Below are positions 1 through 11,498 of a DNA stretch of 64,000 bases, piece after piece (within the stretch, counting starts at the first letter, position 1; every line of letters starts with the position of its first letter). The notes under the pieces are model-generated. The model was not told the DNA's origin and made no database searches. It saw only the letters and a program-made list of their open reading frames with translations. This DNA comes from Mya arenaria. Lineage: Eukaryota > Mollusca > Bivalvia > Myida > Myidae. Made by a program: the position numbers and the translations under genes. The DNA lies in the NCBI RefSeq assembly GCF_026914265.1, contig NC_069135.1, forward strand, positions 3,861,001 to 3,925,000, read 5' to 3'.

Positions 1-212
1 TGCCAACCTCTTTGGAGTCTGTCTAGGCCAAGTTCCATCATCGTTTTTGAGCTCAATAACAACAACCTGTCCAGAGTACAGCCCCGCATCCTGGAGTGTG
101 TTTTCCTTCTTGTTAAGAGGCTCATACATATTTGTCATGTAGCGGTTCCACAGGCGAACCTCCTTGTCTTCGTTGATGTTAAACTCCTGCCGCATGGTCT
201 TCTCCAGTTGCT
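1..212 (-). CDS. USP4/USP15: USP4/15-like coding exon 5 (UBL domain), cut by window edge
   Basis: Acceptor TTTTAG precedes 212. Encodes [20 protein letters not shown], then [34 protein letters not shown] and [13 protein letters not shown]. This is the ubiquitin-like domain of USP4/15. The frame is still open at base 1, so the exon or gene continues to the left. Confidence 0.92.
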
Positions 213-3200
213 CTAAAAACAGAACAAAATAAACTCAAGGAAAAAGCAGAATGTAATATGGAACCTAAACAGTCCAGACGAATGCATGTTTACAAACCAA
301 ACGAGATATGATACATGTTGTCAGAAAAGCATCCTATTGCATTTTAATTTTTATTCTTTGCCTACTTTGAATAATTTCATGTTTTTACACAACATTTGTA
401 TTTTTAATCAACATAGTGTTAACACGACATTTCTCGCAATTCATATTCCAGGCATGAGGTAATACATCAATCTCATTAATGGTTAAGTGCATTTTCTTGA
501 TAAAAACACCACTCAGCAGTTGACTTCTTGAAATATAGCATGTTTATGAAAAATATGCTTCATTGACTTCTTGAAATACAGCATGTTTATGAAAAATATG
601 CTTCATTTATATCACAAAAACTTATATGAATAAAAGTGTGTTAAAGGCACACACATGGCACTAGTATTAGATGGGATCATACTGCATGCTATTTTTTCAC
701 TGTAAGATATGGATATTGATAGGCATATAACCAAACTGGATAAAAGTAAACTGTAAAAATATTGAACTTTTCTTGTAAACTAGGTATACTCTTAACATTA
801 TGGCCATTACATTTGATCATACCAGCAAAGCAAAATCAAGAAATTCTACATAGGGAGGTTGCTGTTTGATTGACAATCTTTTCACATTTTATAAACTTTT
901 TAAGGGGGACAGTTAAATTTGAAACTGCCTTACTGGGGTGGGTTGTATGTTTATATGGAATAGCCCTCCCCCGAATATATAGGAAATTCAAGGAGATTCA
1001 TGAAAAAATAATCTCATAACATGTATTTATCAATTGATGTTTTTTTTCAAGCTGACAAAAATATTTGCTTCCTGACTGTCAAAAAATTGCTATTTACTCT
1101 GCATTCATATATGTATGACAATGTGACACTCACCTATTGTGTCGGAGCGACTGAATTCTTTGATTATTTGTTCTTCTGTTTTGGAATTTTCACAAATCTT
1201 CAGATTCCATGGATAAACTTCTACTTTCAAAGATTTACTGTAGACACCTTCTTCGATCACTTTTCTTGGCAAAGGCTCCTGAAATTCAAAATTCCACAAT
1301 TGATTTTAGAGTGGTAATGAATCCGGTGGAAAAAATAAGTTTCTGAACAACCATGAATTACCTTAAATGCTTTAAGAGTATAAACTTTAGTAAGATATCA
1401 AACATTGCATCATTGCAGTGGTCAAAATTAACACAAGCCTGCAAGCCCTGCACTGGTAAAATGTATTCCAGGCTTGCTCTAATTCTGAATTTTATATAGC
1501 AATGTTTATTCAAAACTTAGCATAGAATTCAGGCTTGACTATACAAAAGTCTAATTTCGAAGACTGTCATTGTAGTATATTCACACAATCTGATAAATAA
1601 CAAATACAGATCTTCAAACTCAAACATTGTTGAAAACAATTCAAGAGATGTCAACACTAACTACTTTCAGATTGCATTTAAGTTAATTGTTATGCATGAT
1701 TATGAGGACGAGTACCTGGTTTTCGAAGAGAGTGTACCAAGCGACAAGCTTTTCCCAGGCTTCAGCAGGCACCAGCGTGTAATCAAGGTCATCAATAAGG
1801 TGCTCCTTCATCTTTGTGCTGCCCTCTGAATTGCATATATCAACTCTTCACATACATGTGGGGAAACATAACACTGAAACACACATGCCAGTAACACAGT
1901 ACACCTGTACTAATTCAAATCTGCTTTTTGGTTTGGCTTTGAATTAAAAGGCTGGAATGATATATGGCAAGTTTATAGATTAAGCATCTTAGACTCATAA
2001 AAAAGCTGACTCAACATTGTTCAGATGTTTTTCCTTATATTAGACGCCAAAACAAAATGTTATTGACCATTATGTCAGAAAATTAAAAAGGGAAGATTTG
2101 GGGTAAATCACATGGATTATTCTATTCATTATCATTCATAACACAATTTGATATTTGTCGCTTTTCTTGGGGATGGCTCAATTTCAAAAAAGATACATGG
2201 ACACAATAAAAGGTTTACCTTTCCACAAATATCAATATAACTGATATCATACAGTATCACAACCTACCTTAGTCATATGTAATTAAGACGTTTTTACAGG
2301 AAGAGGCAGTCACCACAGTGACGTCCGTGCCACCAGATGACAGTGTGAAACTTGTTTCATGTGCCTTGTTTTGGCCTGCACAAGACTCACTTCTGGTTTC
2401 CACAATCGTGAACTTTCATAATACATGAATTTGAAGCAATAGGCATTTCTAAGAATGTTAATATTTTGATTCCCTTGAATCATTTCCGTTTTGGATGAGT
2501 ATATATCAGATTGGTTTGCCATTCTAGCAGTTTAGTTTGAAGACTTATTCAAGCTCAGAGCCAATTAAGGGAGTACCTTCAAACAGCGGCGTGTTGTCTA
2601 TGTGTCCAGGGTTGGCAGAGTCATCTCCAACATTGTAGTTGTCCCAGCTGTCGTAACCTACATAGCTTTTCCACTGCTTGAACCATTTCACATCCAGTAT
2701 GTACCTATTAAATTTAAAATGTAAGCAACCTTCAATATGAGGCGGCCAGGGGTCAAGCTCCAGAAGCGGACGCTCTACCATTAAGAAATGAACGCAATAC
2801 ACAGAAAAGATAGTCCTGTGATTTTCTCACTTCTAAGGGAATGATTTTGGGGCCCTTTGAAAGGGTAAAAATAGCGTTGTGTTGGCAATAAGGGGAATAA
2901 TACTAATTCATAATTCTGATAACACAATTCATTTCATGTTCAACTTATTTTCACACAAACCTATGGTAATATGCATGAATGGCATGTTTACCTTTTTCAG
3001 GAGGGGATTGGGGCCAAAATTCGGCCACAAAAAGGGGTAGTCTGTTTAAGAATATACAAACCCTTGCTTACAAAATTCATACTTGAGGAAAAACAAATTG
3101 TGAATTGGGAATGGGACAAAGTTTGGGCCCCAAATTGGTGAGATAAAAAAACAATTCGCCACAGATGATTACCGATATTTTAATAAGAGTATGCAGCTAT

Positions 3201-6200
3201 GTTGGATATTATCATGTACATCATGTATGATTTGACTTTCATATTTCATGTCTTTACCTTGTCTACATATCTAGTCCATATAAATAGCCACTTCAGAGTC
3301 TTTGACAATTTTTGTTTTGGTGACTCTATGCGTTCATATCCCACTTGTTGTTTTCCTAGCCAAGAATGACAGATCCCAGCACTAAGTATATTGAGCAGAA
3401 AGATTATGGGAACCTGCTAGATAGTTAAAAAGTGGCAATGCTTTGTTGACAGATTGATCTGAATTTGTGTTTTATGAAACACTTAAGTGTAATAATTTGT
3501 GATTTTATTTAACAATGCAGTGTTAAATATTGTTGAGTTATAGTAGAAGGGTGAAAGCGAAAAGGTTCTATCTGCTTCTTTATTCAATGTCACTTAGAAC
3601 CTTTTTAGCATTCACACCTATTTACTGTTGAAGAATTTATTTAACTTTGGTATGAATCAGTTGACTTGTGGTGTTTAGGGAACAAAATAAATATCCAAAT
3701 GTTAAAAAAATCTCTATACACACATTACTGTGGCTAATAAGTTATCATGAAGTTATTTCATTTTAGTCGAACGAGACCCATTATTATTTCGAACCTTATT
3801 TTTTATTATACTAATTACTTTACATGTATGTCCACAGTCTCACATTATCATATAATCTGTATGTCAGTCCAAATACAGTCAAGTTACCCTTAGCGGATCA
3901 TAACCAATAGCAGATCACTCTCTTGTTGAATACACGCTATAAAATTTATTTAATTGTATTTTTTTCTGAAAATTGGCAGTTATGTACTTTAAAGTGATTG
4001 TGAAAATCACAACAAATATTTTTTTAATCGAACTTCAAAATCATCTGTATCATACGAACGTTCGATGCAACTGTTTACGTGACCCAGTTGTTCAACCTCA
4101 ATTTGCTTTTTCTGAGAACTTTTCGTCCAACTACAATGTGTAAGTGAACAATTTATACATTTTATGAAAGGCCAATATATAACCTCTTAAAAATGCATAG
4201 CATTCTTTTCTTTTATCAATGAATTGTTAGAATTTGGCGGTCATAATTACGTGTGGGCAATAGCGGAACACCATTTTGTTCATGCAGTGAGTCTGACGGG
4301 TTCTCTCAAAATAGTGAATTTGTACCAGTTTGTCATTGCCGATTTTTTTAAACATAAAACAAACATTGCTGGATACTTATGTTACTTTAATTATGATTAA
4401 AATATGAATTATAACACACATATCTAATTTAGTTTCAAATGTTTGATTTTTTATCCTACATAAATATGATGTACAGTACTGTACTCACTTAATATCATAA
4501 AACTGATATTTATCAGCTTTTAAAAGACGCCTGTGTTTTAATTGGTATCAAGAATTGCCACTTCCATAAGTGTATACCATGCAGTTTGTGATTGTATTTA
4601 AAAATATCACTTGTGTTTTACAGATGAATGAAGATTGAATTTGGGCAGAGTTGACAACATAATTTATTGAGAAGAGTTGGTGGAGGTAAGTAACCATTTG
4701 AATCTGGAACAGAACATCACATTTACATTATCATATTGTAGCAGGGTACACTCAAAATAAATTATTTGAAACAAATATCAAAGTTACTCGCTCATGGTTT
4801 GTAAAATCTTTAGTTAAAGTTCAGGTGGCCGTGTGGACTAGCCAGCTGTCTTCTACTCTTTTCTTCGTTTTACCTGTGTGGGTTTGAACCCCACTAAAAC
4901 CAAAATACTTTTTTATGCTATTACTGTATTTTTTCTGCAATTTTGATATCTTATAGTAGAGTATAATAATCATAAAATAAGCGTTTTCAGATGCATTGCC
5001 AGGAAAACTAATTTTTGGTCCATAAAAATTATAAACTCACTTAGATTAATTTAATGGTGCCTTCTTCATATTTAAAGAAATTATTTTTTTTCTGTTATAA
5101 AACAAGGTGATGTTTGAAACTGAAATTCTTATTGTACTGCAGAATATGGGTCCTAAACGACGGGGTGCGGCATCTTCGTGTAGTAGCCCAGCACAGAAGT
5201 CAGCTAAAGCCATAGCAAAGAAGTATCGGGGAAAGAAAATGACTCCAGAGAAAGCGGCTAATGTTCGTCGAGTATTATACAGTGTATGTAATGAAAAACT
5301 TTCACTAAGAAAAGCAGCTAGAGAATATGGGGTCTCGTATGGGTTTCTTTATAGGAGGTATTCAGGGGAAGTAGACATTGAAAAGATTAAGGGGCCGGAA
5401 ACTGTCTTTTCATCAGCTGAGGAAAAAAGCATGGCCGAATGGCTAAGTGAAATGGCCCAGCGCGGAATGGGTTTACGGGTTTGTGAGTTCCTTGACTTTG
5501 TTCAAGATATAGTCAAAAAAGAAAACAGGCAAACACCTTTTAAAGATGGTAGACCTAGTTACCAGTGGTTCACAGCATTCAAACACAGAAATGGCAACAT
5601 CATTGACAGAAGGACGGAAACGCCACTGGAGCTGAAGTGGTCAAAATTGTCAAAATCTGTTATTGACGAGTGGTACAGTAAATACAGGAACTTTCTGATA
5701 AGCATTGACTGTCTGGACAAACCAAGCCGCATATGGAATGCAGATGAGTCCGGTTTTAACATGGGAAGTGCTTCAGCGAAGGTTATAGGCCCTACAAGGA
5801 GAGACCTTGCAGTACCACACATTACTGCAGGAAAGCAGCGCCTAACCGTGATGTACTGCGGCAGAGCAACTGGAGAGATGATGCCACCTTTTTTCGTATT
5901 CCCTGAACCTAAACCTAGATCATACAACCCACTGAATGGTTCTTTAGAGGGTAGTGCCATTGCATACACAAAGAAGGGCTGGATGGATTCTAAAACATTC
6001 GATAAATTCATTGATCACTTTGATAAGTATGCTGGGCAAGAGCGTCCTGTAGTTTTACTGATTGATAGTGTAGGCAGTCATGTTGACCATACAGTGTTCA
6101 TGCATGCAAAAGCTAAGGGAATTGAAATATACAGAATTGTACCAAATGCAACACATTTGATGCAACCCCTTGATAAAGGAGTCTTTGGTCCTCTGAAAGG

Positions 6201-9200
6201 AAAATGGAACTTAGTTTCTAGAAGATACAGCCGTGAAAACCCTGGAAAAACAATTGGAAAGGAGAACTTTGCAGAGAAACTGAATGTAGCATACCTAGAA
6301 TTCTACAAACCTCTCACTGTAATAAATGCGTTTAAGTGATCCGGCATATACCCAGTTGACTCTATGAAGATCACAAGTGAAATGTTAAAGCCTGGTTTAA
6401 CATTTTCAGGCAAGTCACTTGTTGAGGAAGAAAAAGCTGTTGTGGTAGTGCATTAGGAAGAATTGCATGAGACAGCAAGAGCAAAAGGAGCTCTGAGTGT
6501 ATTTGAAAAAACTCTGGCCACTCCTGTTCGTGACAAGTACAATAACAGGATTGAGGAAGGATACGATATGGAAGGCATTTCACCATGTTTTGATGTCTAC
6601 CGAAAACTCCATAAAAAGGCTCATCCAAGCAAAGAAACTAGTCAGGCAACAGGATTGGGCTTACTTGCAGATACTGCTCTGCAAGACAGACATGCTGTAC
6701 TTCCAGAGGACATGCCATCAAGTTCAAGTTTGATATCACCTGTGTTAAGAGACTTGTTAGTTTTTCCTAAGGCACCGGAATCATTAAAACCTGTTAGAAA
6801 GACATTGGTTAACACATTACCTGACAATCTAACCTCATCAGAAAGCATTCGTACCCTTTCACTCAGAAACTTGAAAAAGTTAAAAGTTTTGCTGAAAGGG
6901 AAAGGAAAGCAAGACTTTCGTTCATTAAAAAGAACAAACCACAGAAAAAGGGAAAGTCAAAATCCAATACTCAGAAGGGAAAAATGCCAAAGAAAACTGA
7001 TCCTGATAATGTACTGACAAGAGGGCACACCAAAGGAATTTTGTAAAGGGTGTCAAGTGACATGGGATGAAGACATTGAATCAGATAGTGACCGTCTCTG
7101 GGTTCAGTGTGACCTGTGTGATGGCTGGTTGCATGCTGAATGTATTTCTGGGTTAATTGACACGAATGAGCAATTCATATGTCCAGATTGCATGTAAAAA
7201 GTAAATAAAACATTTTTTTTTTAATTTAATTTGATGGAAAAGCCTATGTACTTCGTAGCTTGATTGCAAAGGCTCTTGTAAATTAATCATTTACATAATA
7301 TTGTTTGAAGACACATCAAATTAACATTAAGGTTTATTTATGTATGTATTTTACAAATTCTGTATTTAATTGAAATGATTTTCTTCAGGTACCACCACCA
7401 CCTAATATATCTGCCATCAAAGCCAGAAGAGGAAGAGGCCTTGATATCTCCACAGACAAGGAAGCCCATGATGAACCACAGTCTTCAGCAAGCTGTTATA
7501 CATCTATCACATTAGAGAACTCAGTGATAAAGGGGTACCATATGTACAAGATAAACCCCCCCATAACTGACCCTGTGACAAAGCTTGTTGTAGATAGGGA
7601 ATATACCAACATCAAGGATAAAGATGCATGCCTTGTGTGGATTCCTGGACTTTCTGAGTTTGATATCACTTTACATGACATGGTAACTGATGATAAAAGA
7701 CAGCTTAAGTTGTCAGATATAGCTGCCCTTCCAATTGGCCATGTACCACACATTCTTGCAAGTTGTTTTTACAATGTACTTGATTTGGGTGGACACGTGT
7801 GTGCCATCATGACCGGTGAACTGACGCCCAGTTTCCCACCGTGGCCTGCTCCATCTGAGAGTGGTGGTGGCGTTGTTATTCCATGTAAATATGTACTTAC
7901 AGCAGAAGATGAAGTGAACACTATACAAATGTTAAGAGAAACACTCAAAAAGATGCCCGAAGGTTATGTGATGAAAATAGTTGTTAATTGACATTGATAT
8001 ACTTGTTATTGCCATGAAAATAAGGTGGACTAAAACTGATATATAAAGTAATCAGTTAATTCATATGTCTTGTATTTAGAATTTAATTGGCATAGTTTTG
8101 TTTTCAACAAATCTAGTGATAATTCGTTGCTCATTATTTCTCACCTGCAATAGAAATGCTTGATGTTATTGATCAAAGAATCTCCAAATTACAATTTTGA
8201 TTGTAATAAGTACTTTATATGGGTTGTGGTTTTGTTTAGTTGTTCAATGTTTTATACTCAAAGTAGCTTGAATTTTAATTCAAATTGTTGCATCTTGCCA
8301 TCAATCTTGTTCACTCCAGTTTTCGTGATGTCTGTGTATTTTGTTCAGGTTTAAGGTTTACCTCATACTATTTCTAAGAGCTTTTAACCTGTTACCTCAT
8401 ATCATTGCATAGGTTAGTACCATAATATCAACACCTAGCTCAGGCTAGCTGGTCAGAATTTCTAGTCAACTTGTTATGTGTTTATATATATTTGTTCATA
8501 TTTTACTTTTTAAAATGTCTGCGATTTAATTCTTGATTAAGATGTGATTTACTGTGATTTTATGATTCTGTTATCCTCAATCATTGTCAAATTGTTTTTA
8601 AATGAAAATAAATGATCTCAATCAGAATGAGTTTATTCTATGCATAGAATTAGTAAATCCTATTCATAAACAGTTCACAGATTTACTAGCACATGTATGC
8701 ATACACAGTTATTATTCATATCCATTTTGAAAATTTTATACAGTTATAAAAAGTCCAAAAGCTCTCAAAATTAACTGGACCTGAGTGTTTTCAGCTGGAA
8801 ATTTGTTGTAATTATTTAACAAATCGGATATCTTTAAATACATAAAAGCGATCTCTACGGACTTGACGTGATACAGACCACCAAATAAGCATCCTATCAT
8901 GATATCACCTATAAAATGCATAAAAGAGGGACAAAATATATTTAACAGAAAAGATAAACAAACCGATTGTCAGTTTTGACAGCTAAAATCTCGCTTGAGA
9001 GAACCCCCAATATCGGAATTTCACGTGATCCGTTATTGGTAAATTTGATTCGCTTATGCCTCATTTACTTGTACATGCAAACAACGGTCAGTTAATCTGT
9101 TTCTGCACTGAAATTGAATTATTTTATGTCAATCAAAAGAGGAAATATTTTTCTTTTCAACTGTAAACGTTGCAATCTCAGAATGTAAAACGTTTGTTCA

Positions 9201-9663
9201 ATGCACAGCAATGTTTCCACACTGATCCGCTAAGGGTAACACGACTGTATTCAGATTTTTAATGATGTTCTTTTCGTACATAAATGATAAAATGGAATTG
9301 GAAATATATCAAAATAATATATATACTGCTGTCAAATGGTTAAATTACTGTGGACAATAAACAACAAATATTCAATACGACCAAGTAAACATAATGCTTA
9401 ATGGTAGCTCTTTATTAATTTACGGACCAACAAATGTAGTGATCAAAAATCAGAAATGGTAAATTTTCCGATTGTCTAGCCGGCTAAGCAAAATGATAAA
9501 ACGTTACTTGATCGGGTGACATTAGATCAAAGAAGTAATCAGGAACAACAAAACATAATAGATACCATATTTCCCCTTTAATCAGGGGTCTTTGGATCTG
9601 GTTTGATATAAAAGATTTTTGTTCCTCAACATTTGGGACCGTCGATTCTCCACCTTCCGCCAT
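1..9663 (-). CDS. USP4/USP15: USP4/USP15-like ubiquitin-specific protease, N-terminal half (five coding exons)
   Basis: Joined minus-strand exons 9663-9566, 2704-2577, 1825-1716, 1278-1134 and 212-1 give 693 bases, exactly 231 codons with no stop; the gene runs off the left edge. The product begins MAEGGES, then [15 protein letters not shown] and [10 protein letters not shown] (DUSP domain, roughly residues 10-125), [31 protein letters not shown] (start of the UBL domain) and [24 protein letters not shown] and DGTWPRQ. These match the start of vertebrate USP4/USP15, which remove ubiquitin from proteins. The catalytic Cys/His boxes lie outside the window. All splice phases agree and every junction has GT/AG. 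Invertebrates usually have one ancestor of USP4/11/15, so I do not choose between symbols; [10 protein letters not shown] and TWPRQT look slightly more USP4-like. Intron 1 (2705-9565) is enlarged by a pogo transposon. Confidence 0.92.
1134..1278 (-). CDS. USP4/USP15: USP4/15-like coding exon 4 (DUSP-UBL linker and UBL start)
   Basis: Acceptor TTTCAG, donor GTGAGT. Encodes [30 protein letters not shown] and FSRSDTI, equivalent to the human stretch that joins DUSP to UBL. The last base is the first of a split Glu codon. Confidence 0.93.
1716..1825 (-). CDS. USP4/USP15: USP4/15-like coding exon 3 (DUSP end)
   Basis: The exon begins AG|GGC after a TTCAG acceptor and ends CAG|GTACTC. It encodes [20 protein letters not shown] and [15 protein letters not shown], matching the end of the DUSP domain. 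The first two bases complete a Glu codon with exon 2. Confidence 0.93.
2577..2704 (-). CDS. USP4/USP15: USP4/15-like coding exon 2 (DUSP domain)
   Basis: Acceptor AATAG precedes 2704 and donor GTACTC follows 2577. It encodes [26 protein letters not shown] and [11 protein letters not shown], the conserved core of the DUSP domain, which in this family contributes to substrate and partner recognition. Confidence 0.92.
2735..2795 (-). repeat. tRNA-like SINE head fragment
   Basis: On the minus strand a box A-like stretch (TAATGGTAGAGCGTCCGC) is followed by a box B-like GGAGCTTGACCCC. The cloverleaf is not convincing, so this is probably a degraded tRNA-derived SINE in intron 1 of the USP gene rather than a working tRNA. 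Confidence 0.35.
3876..3900 (+). repeat. Left terminal inverted repeat of pogo element
   Basis: Pairs with 9223-9247 with about two mismatches; preceded by TA. The subterminal copy AGCAGATCAC follows within 20 bases. Confidence 0.88.
4624..4685 (+). other. Probable 5' noncoding exon of the pogo transposase
   Basis: Bounded by a TTTTACAG acceptor and a perfect GTAAGT donor (4686-4691). It contains no long open frame. It would splice to the acceptor TACTGCAG at 5135-5142, just before the transposase ATG. Confidence 0.5.
4826..4902 (+). repeat. tRNA-like sequence (class II, Ser-like) within the pogo element
   Basis: Box A-like GGTGGCCGTGTGGACTAG and box B-like GGGTTTGAACCCC are spaced as in a tRNA with a long variable arm. 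The T arm pairs well (GTGGG/CCCAC); the other arms are weak. Likely a tRNA pseudogene or SINE remnant. Confidence 0.45.
5146..7197 (+). pseudogene. Pogo-family DDE transposase with C-terminal PHD-like finger, broken
   Basis: The start is the ATG at 5146, four bases after a TACTGCAG acceptor. The intact 397 codons show a basic N terminus, a psq-like helix-turn-helix (about residues 30-75), a CENP-B-type HTH region (about 85-165) and the DDE core: D200 in WNADESGF, D307 in [10 protein letters not shown]343 in [14 protein letters not shown]307 and D343 have 35 residues between them. The same frame then has TGA at 6337-6339, TAG at 6454-6456 and TGA at 7015-7017. A lysine-rich stretch (about 6850-7015) reads sensibly only in another frame, so two compensating frameshifts are likely. 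The original frame resumes with [22 protein letters not shown] and FICPDCM, a PHD-like zinc finger, and ends at TAA 7195-7197. AATAAA follows at 7204-7209. Confidence 0.85.
7389..7991 (+). CDS. HIRAN-like ORF carried by the pogo element (partial, 5' exon unknown)
   Basis: An exon opens directly after a TTTTCTTCAG acceptor (7387-7388) and stays open for 200 codons to TGA at 7989-7991. The reading starts [16 protein letters not shown]. It then shows [57 protein letters not shown] and [17 protein letters not shown]. The order 'R-E…D-K-D-A…GHVP…GG…TG…GLEIPC' resembles HIRAN domains, which bind DNA ends in repair helicases and are also found in uncharacterised invertebrate proteins. An internal Met is at 7524. 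It is not in splice phase with the PHD end, so it may be a second element gene, an alternative 3' exon or a captured host exon. Confidence 0.5.
   Translation, partial: VPPPPNISAIKARRGRGLDISTDKEAHDEPQSSASCYTSITLENSVIKGYHMYKINPPITDPVTKLVVDREYTNIKDKDACLVWIPGLSEFDITLHDMVTDDKRQLKLSDIAALPIGHVPHILASCFYNVLDLGGHVCAIMTGELTPSFPPWPAPSESGGGVVIPCKYVLTAEDEVNTIQMLRETLKKMPEGYVMKIVVN
7992..9024. other. AT-rich noncoding right arm of the pogo element
   Basis: No open frame with recognisable content and no convincing RNA signal between the HIRAN-like ORF and the subterminal repeat. Confidence 0.4.
9223..9247 (-). repeat. Right terminal inverted repeat of pogo element
   Basis: Reverse complement of the left end, followed by TA at 9248-9249. 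The inverted subterminal motif GTGATCCGTTATTGGT is at 9025-9040. Confidence 0.88.
9566..9663 (-). CDS. USP4/USP15: USP4/15-like coding exon 1
   Basis: The ATG is the reverse complement of 9661-9663. Thirty-two codons plus TG follow, ending at a GTATCT donor; the split codon completes to Trp with the first G of exon 2. The product starts MAEGG, as in vertebrate USP4 and USP15, which fixes the start. A CACGTG E-box lies about 45 bases upstream (around 9705-9712), in the likely promoter. Confidence 0.88.
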
Positions 9664-9886
9664 TTTCTTCTAGAATTGCAAACCGAAAGTTGATTTGTAA
9701 CGAAACACGTGATTGGTGTATATAATAAATGGAACGAAAGAATAACACATTGGTTACATTACACTGATTTATATATCAGTTACTCTAGTATATCAAGACA
9801 AAACTCAACGTAGTGGCAACGTCCCTTTACAGTTACCATTGTCCTCATAGGAGATATCGTGATAATGGTATCTGTACATTTTCTAG

Positions 9887-9962
9887 TGGCGGATCCGTGA
9901 TCTAGTGGTAACTCACTTGACTGTCAATACAGGTTTGCCGGTTCGATTCCGCGGAGGGACTT
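9887..9962 (+). repeat. tRNA-like SINE head upstream of the USP gene
   Basis: Contains box A-like TGATCTAGTGGTAACTCAC and box B GGTTCGATTCC at tRNA spacing. The acceptor and T stems pair poorly, so it is a pseudo-tRNA or SINE head, not a functional gene. Confidence 0.45.
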
Positions 9963-10177
9963 GCACAATGGGGGTATCGTTTGACAATGCTATCATTGGT
10001 GTACATTAAAGGACCATGGTAGCTCTGACCAAGGTTACATCATTCTGTATGTGCACTGTGCTCCAAAACAGGACTAACAATCTTATAGGAGCACTCGCCG
10101 AATGTGCAAGCCCCGAGTTGAGTATAAATAATCTAACATACACAATGAACAGTATACTTGTGACCATTTTTTTCCAA

Positions 10178-10256
10178 GTGGGGGCTATTTGACCAAATAT
10201 TTGGGGGCTTTTGACCAAAATGGGGGCGTTTTGACTTGGGGGCCATTTGACCAGGT
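10178..10256 (+). repeat. Short G-run / TTTGACC repeat
   Basis: Four tandem imperfect units of the type GGGGGC…TTTGACC. Function unknown. Confidence 0.5.
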
Positions 10257-11320
10257 TCTATACATGTACTTGTATATATGCGCGACAAACTTCGAAAAAA
10301 TGACTTAAACTAGAAAGGCCCAGTAACAAATAAGTACAGTCGTAAAATAAATCTGCTAGTGAATCTTTAATATGTGTATGTTGAATTAAAAAGGTAATTA
10401 AAACATAACTCGTATAAGAATACAATTGCATTATTAGCGAAACGTTGGGTATTGACATAATTTGTAATAACCTGGCCAAAAACTTAAATAACCAAATTAT
10501 ATTAGTTTTATTGCAGCTGAGCGTTATTGGTCCAAGATAGTTATAAACCATGTAAAAAGTTAAACTAATAAATGTCTGATCTATGGTTTATACAGAATAT
10601 ACCTTTTTTAGAGTGAGCCTTTTTAACCATGAAGATAAAAAATAAATGCGTTCAAATATACTGTATACCTATAATGGAAGTAACTTTACTGGCCTTCGAG
10701 GTAAACTCATATTGAGGATTGTTGCTAACCATACACCTTTATCTGTAGAAACATTTAATTATATTTCAATAACAATAAGCTAATTTCTATAATGGACATA
10801 TGGATAATTGTAGAATCTATGTAGATAATATCTCCCTTTTTTAAATAATAGCATATGTAACTTTTTAAGCCATACATAAAATGGCTTTGCTAATCTGACC
10901 ACAATTTATCTGATCATATGTGGTTTTCGTATCTTACTCCTATTTCTTATTTGTGAATTAGTACTAATTTACACTATCAGAATTTTGGTTTGCATTGTCT
11001 TAAAACAGTTTTTAAAAAGGGATTAGCAAGGGTATTTTGCTCATATCTGTTTGAAGATGTATTGATATGTGTCTTAGTTGTATATAAAATTGATTGTCTC
11101 TTATAACTCTTACTAGAGTGGCAATGCACTTGTATGTACTGTTTGTTGAATGTACTTTTATTCCTGAATGTACAATGCATTGATAAGACTGAAATAAATA
11201 AATAAAATATACCCTTAAAGTGTAAAAAAGGCAAACAAATAAATTATGTTATTACTATCAAAATAATTTGTTAAGTGTCTTCAGGATACAATGAAATAAA
11301 CAACACCGGACAAAAATAAT
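10257..11320. other. AT-rich intergenic stretch
   Basis: Both strands show only short open frames without family resemblance. No RNA gene seen. Confidence 0.4.
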
Positions 11321-11498
11321 AGGGGTTGAAAGGTCTTTGGTATAGGGGTTGAAAAGTCTTCAATATGGCTATTGAAATATTCCAATTACTGGTTAAAAAG
11401 CCTTTCATATAAGGGTTGAAAAGACCAAAGAGGTAAGGGTTGAAAATCTTTTAAATAGGTGTTGAAAAGTATTCGTTTTCAAAAGGGGTTGAAAAGTC
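11321..11498 (+). repeat. Degenerate GGGGTTGAAAAGTC tandem repeat
   Basis: About seven or eight copies of a GGGGTTGAAAAGTC-like motif, spaced 20-30 bases apart. Confidence 0.6.

Larger units (their letters stand above)
3876..9247 (+). mobile_element. Complete pogo-type DNA transposon inside USP intron 1
   Basis: Terminal inverted repeats of about 25 bp start CAGTC at both ends and share the core GTTACCCTTAGCGGATCA (3876-3900 and, inverted, 9223-9247). Both ends are flanked by TA (3874-3875 and 9248-9249), the usual target duplication of the Tc1/mariner/pogo group. A second, subterminal inverted motif (ACCAATAGCAGATCAC at 3903-3918; its counterpart inverted at 9025-9040) resembles a second transposase binding site. 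The 5.37 kb element carries a spliced transposase gene on the plus strand (noncoding exon about 4624-4685, coding from 5146), a HIRAN-like ORF (7389-7991) and a tRNA-like stretch. It lies antisense to the host gene. The transposase is broken, so this copy is not autonomous now. Confidence 0.88.

Noticed and set aside
5559..6011. 150-codon minus-strand frame
   Set aside because: Antisense shadow of the pogo transposase.
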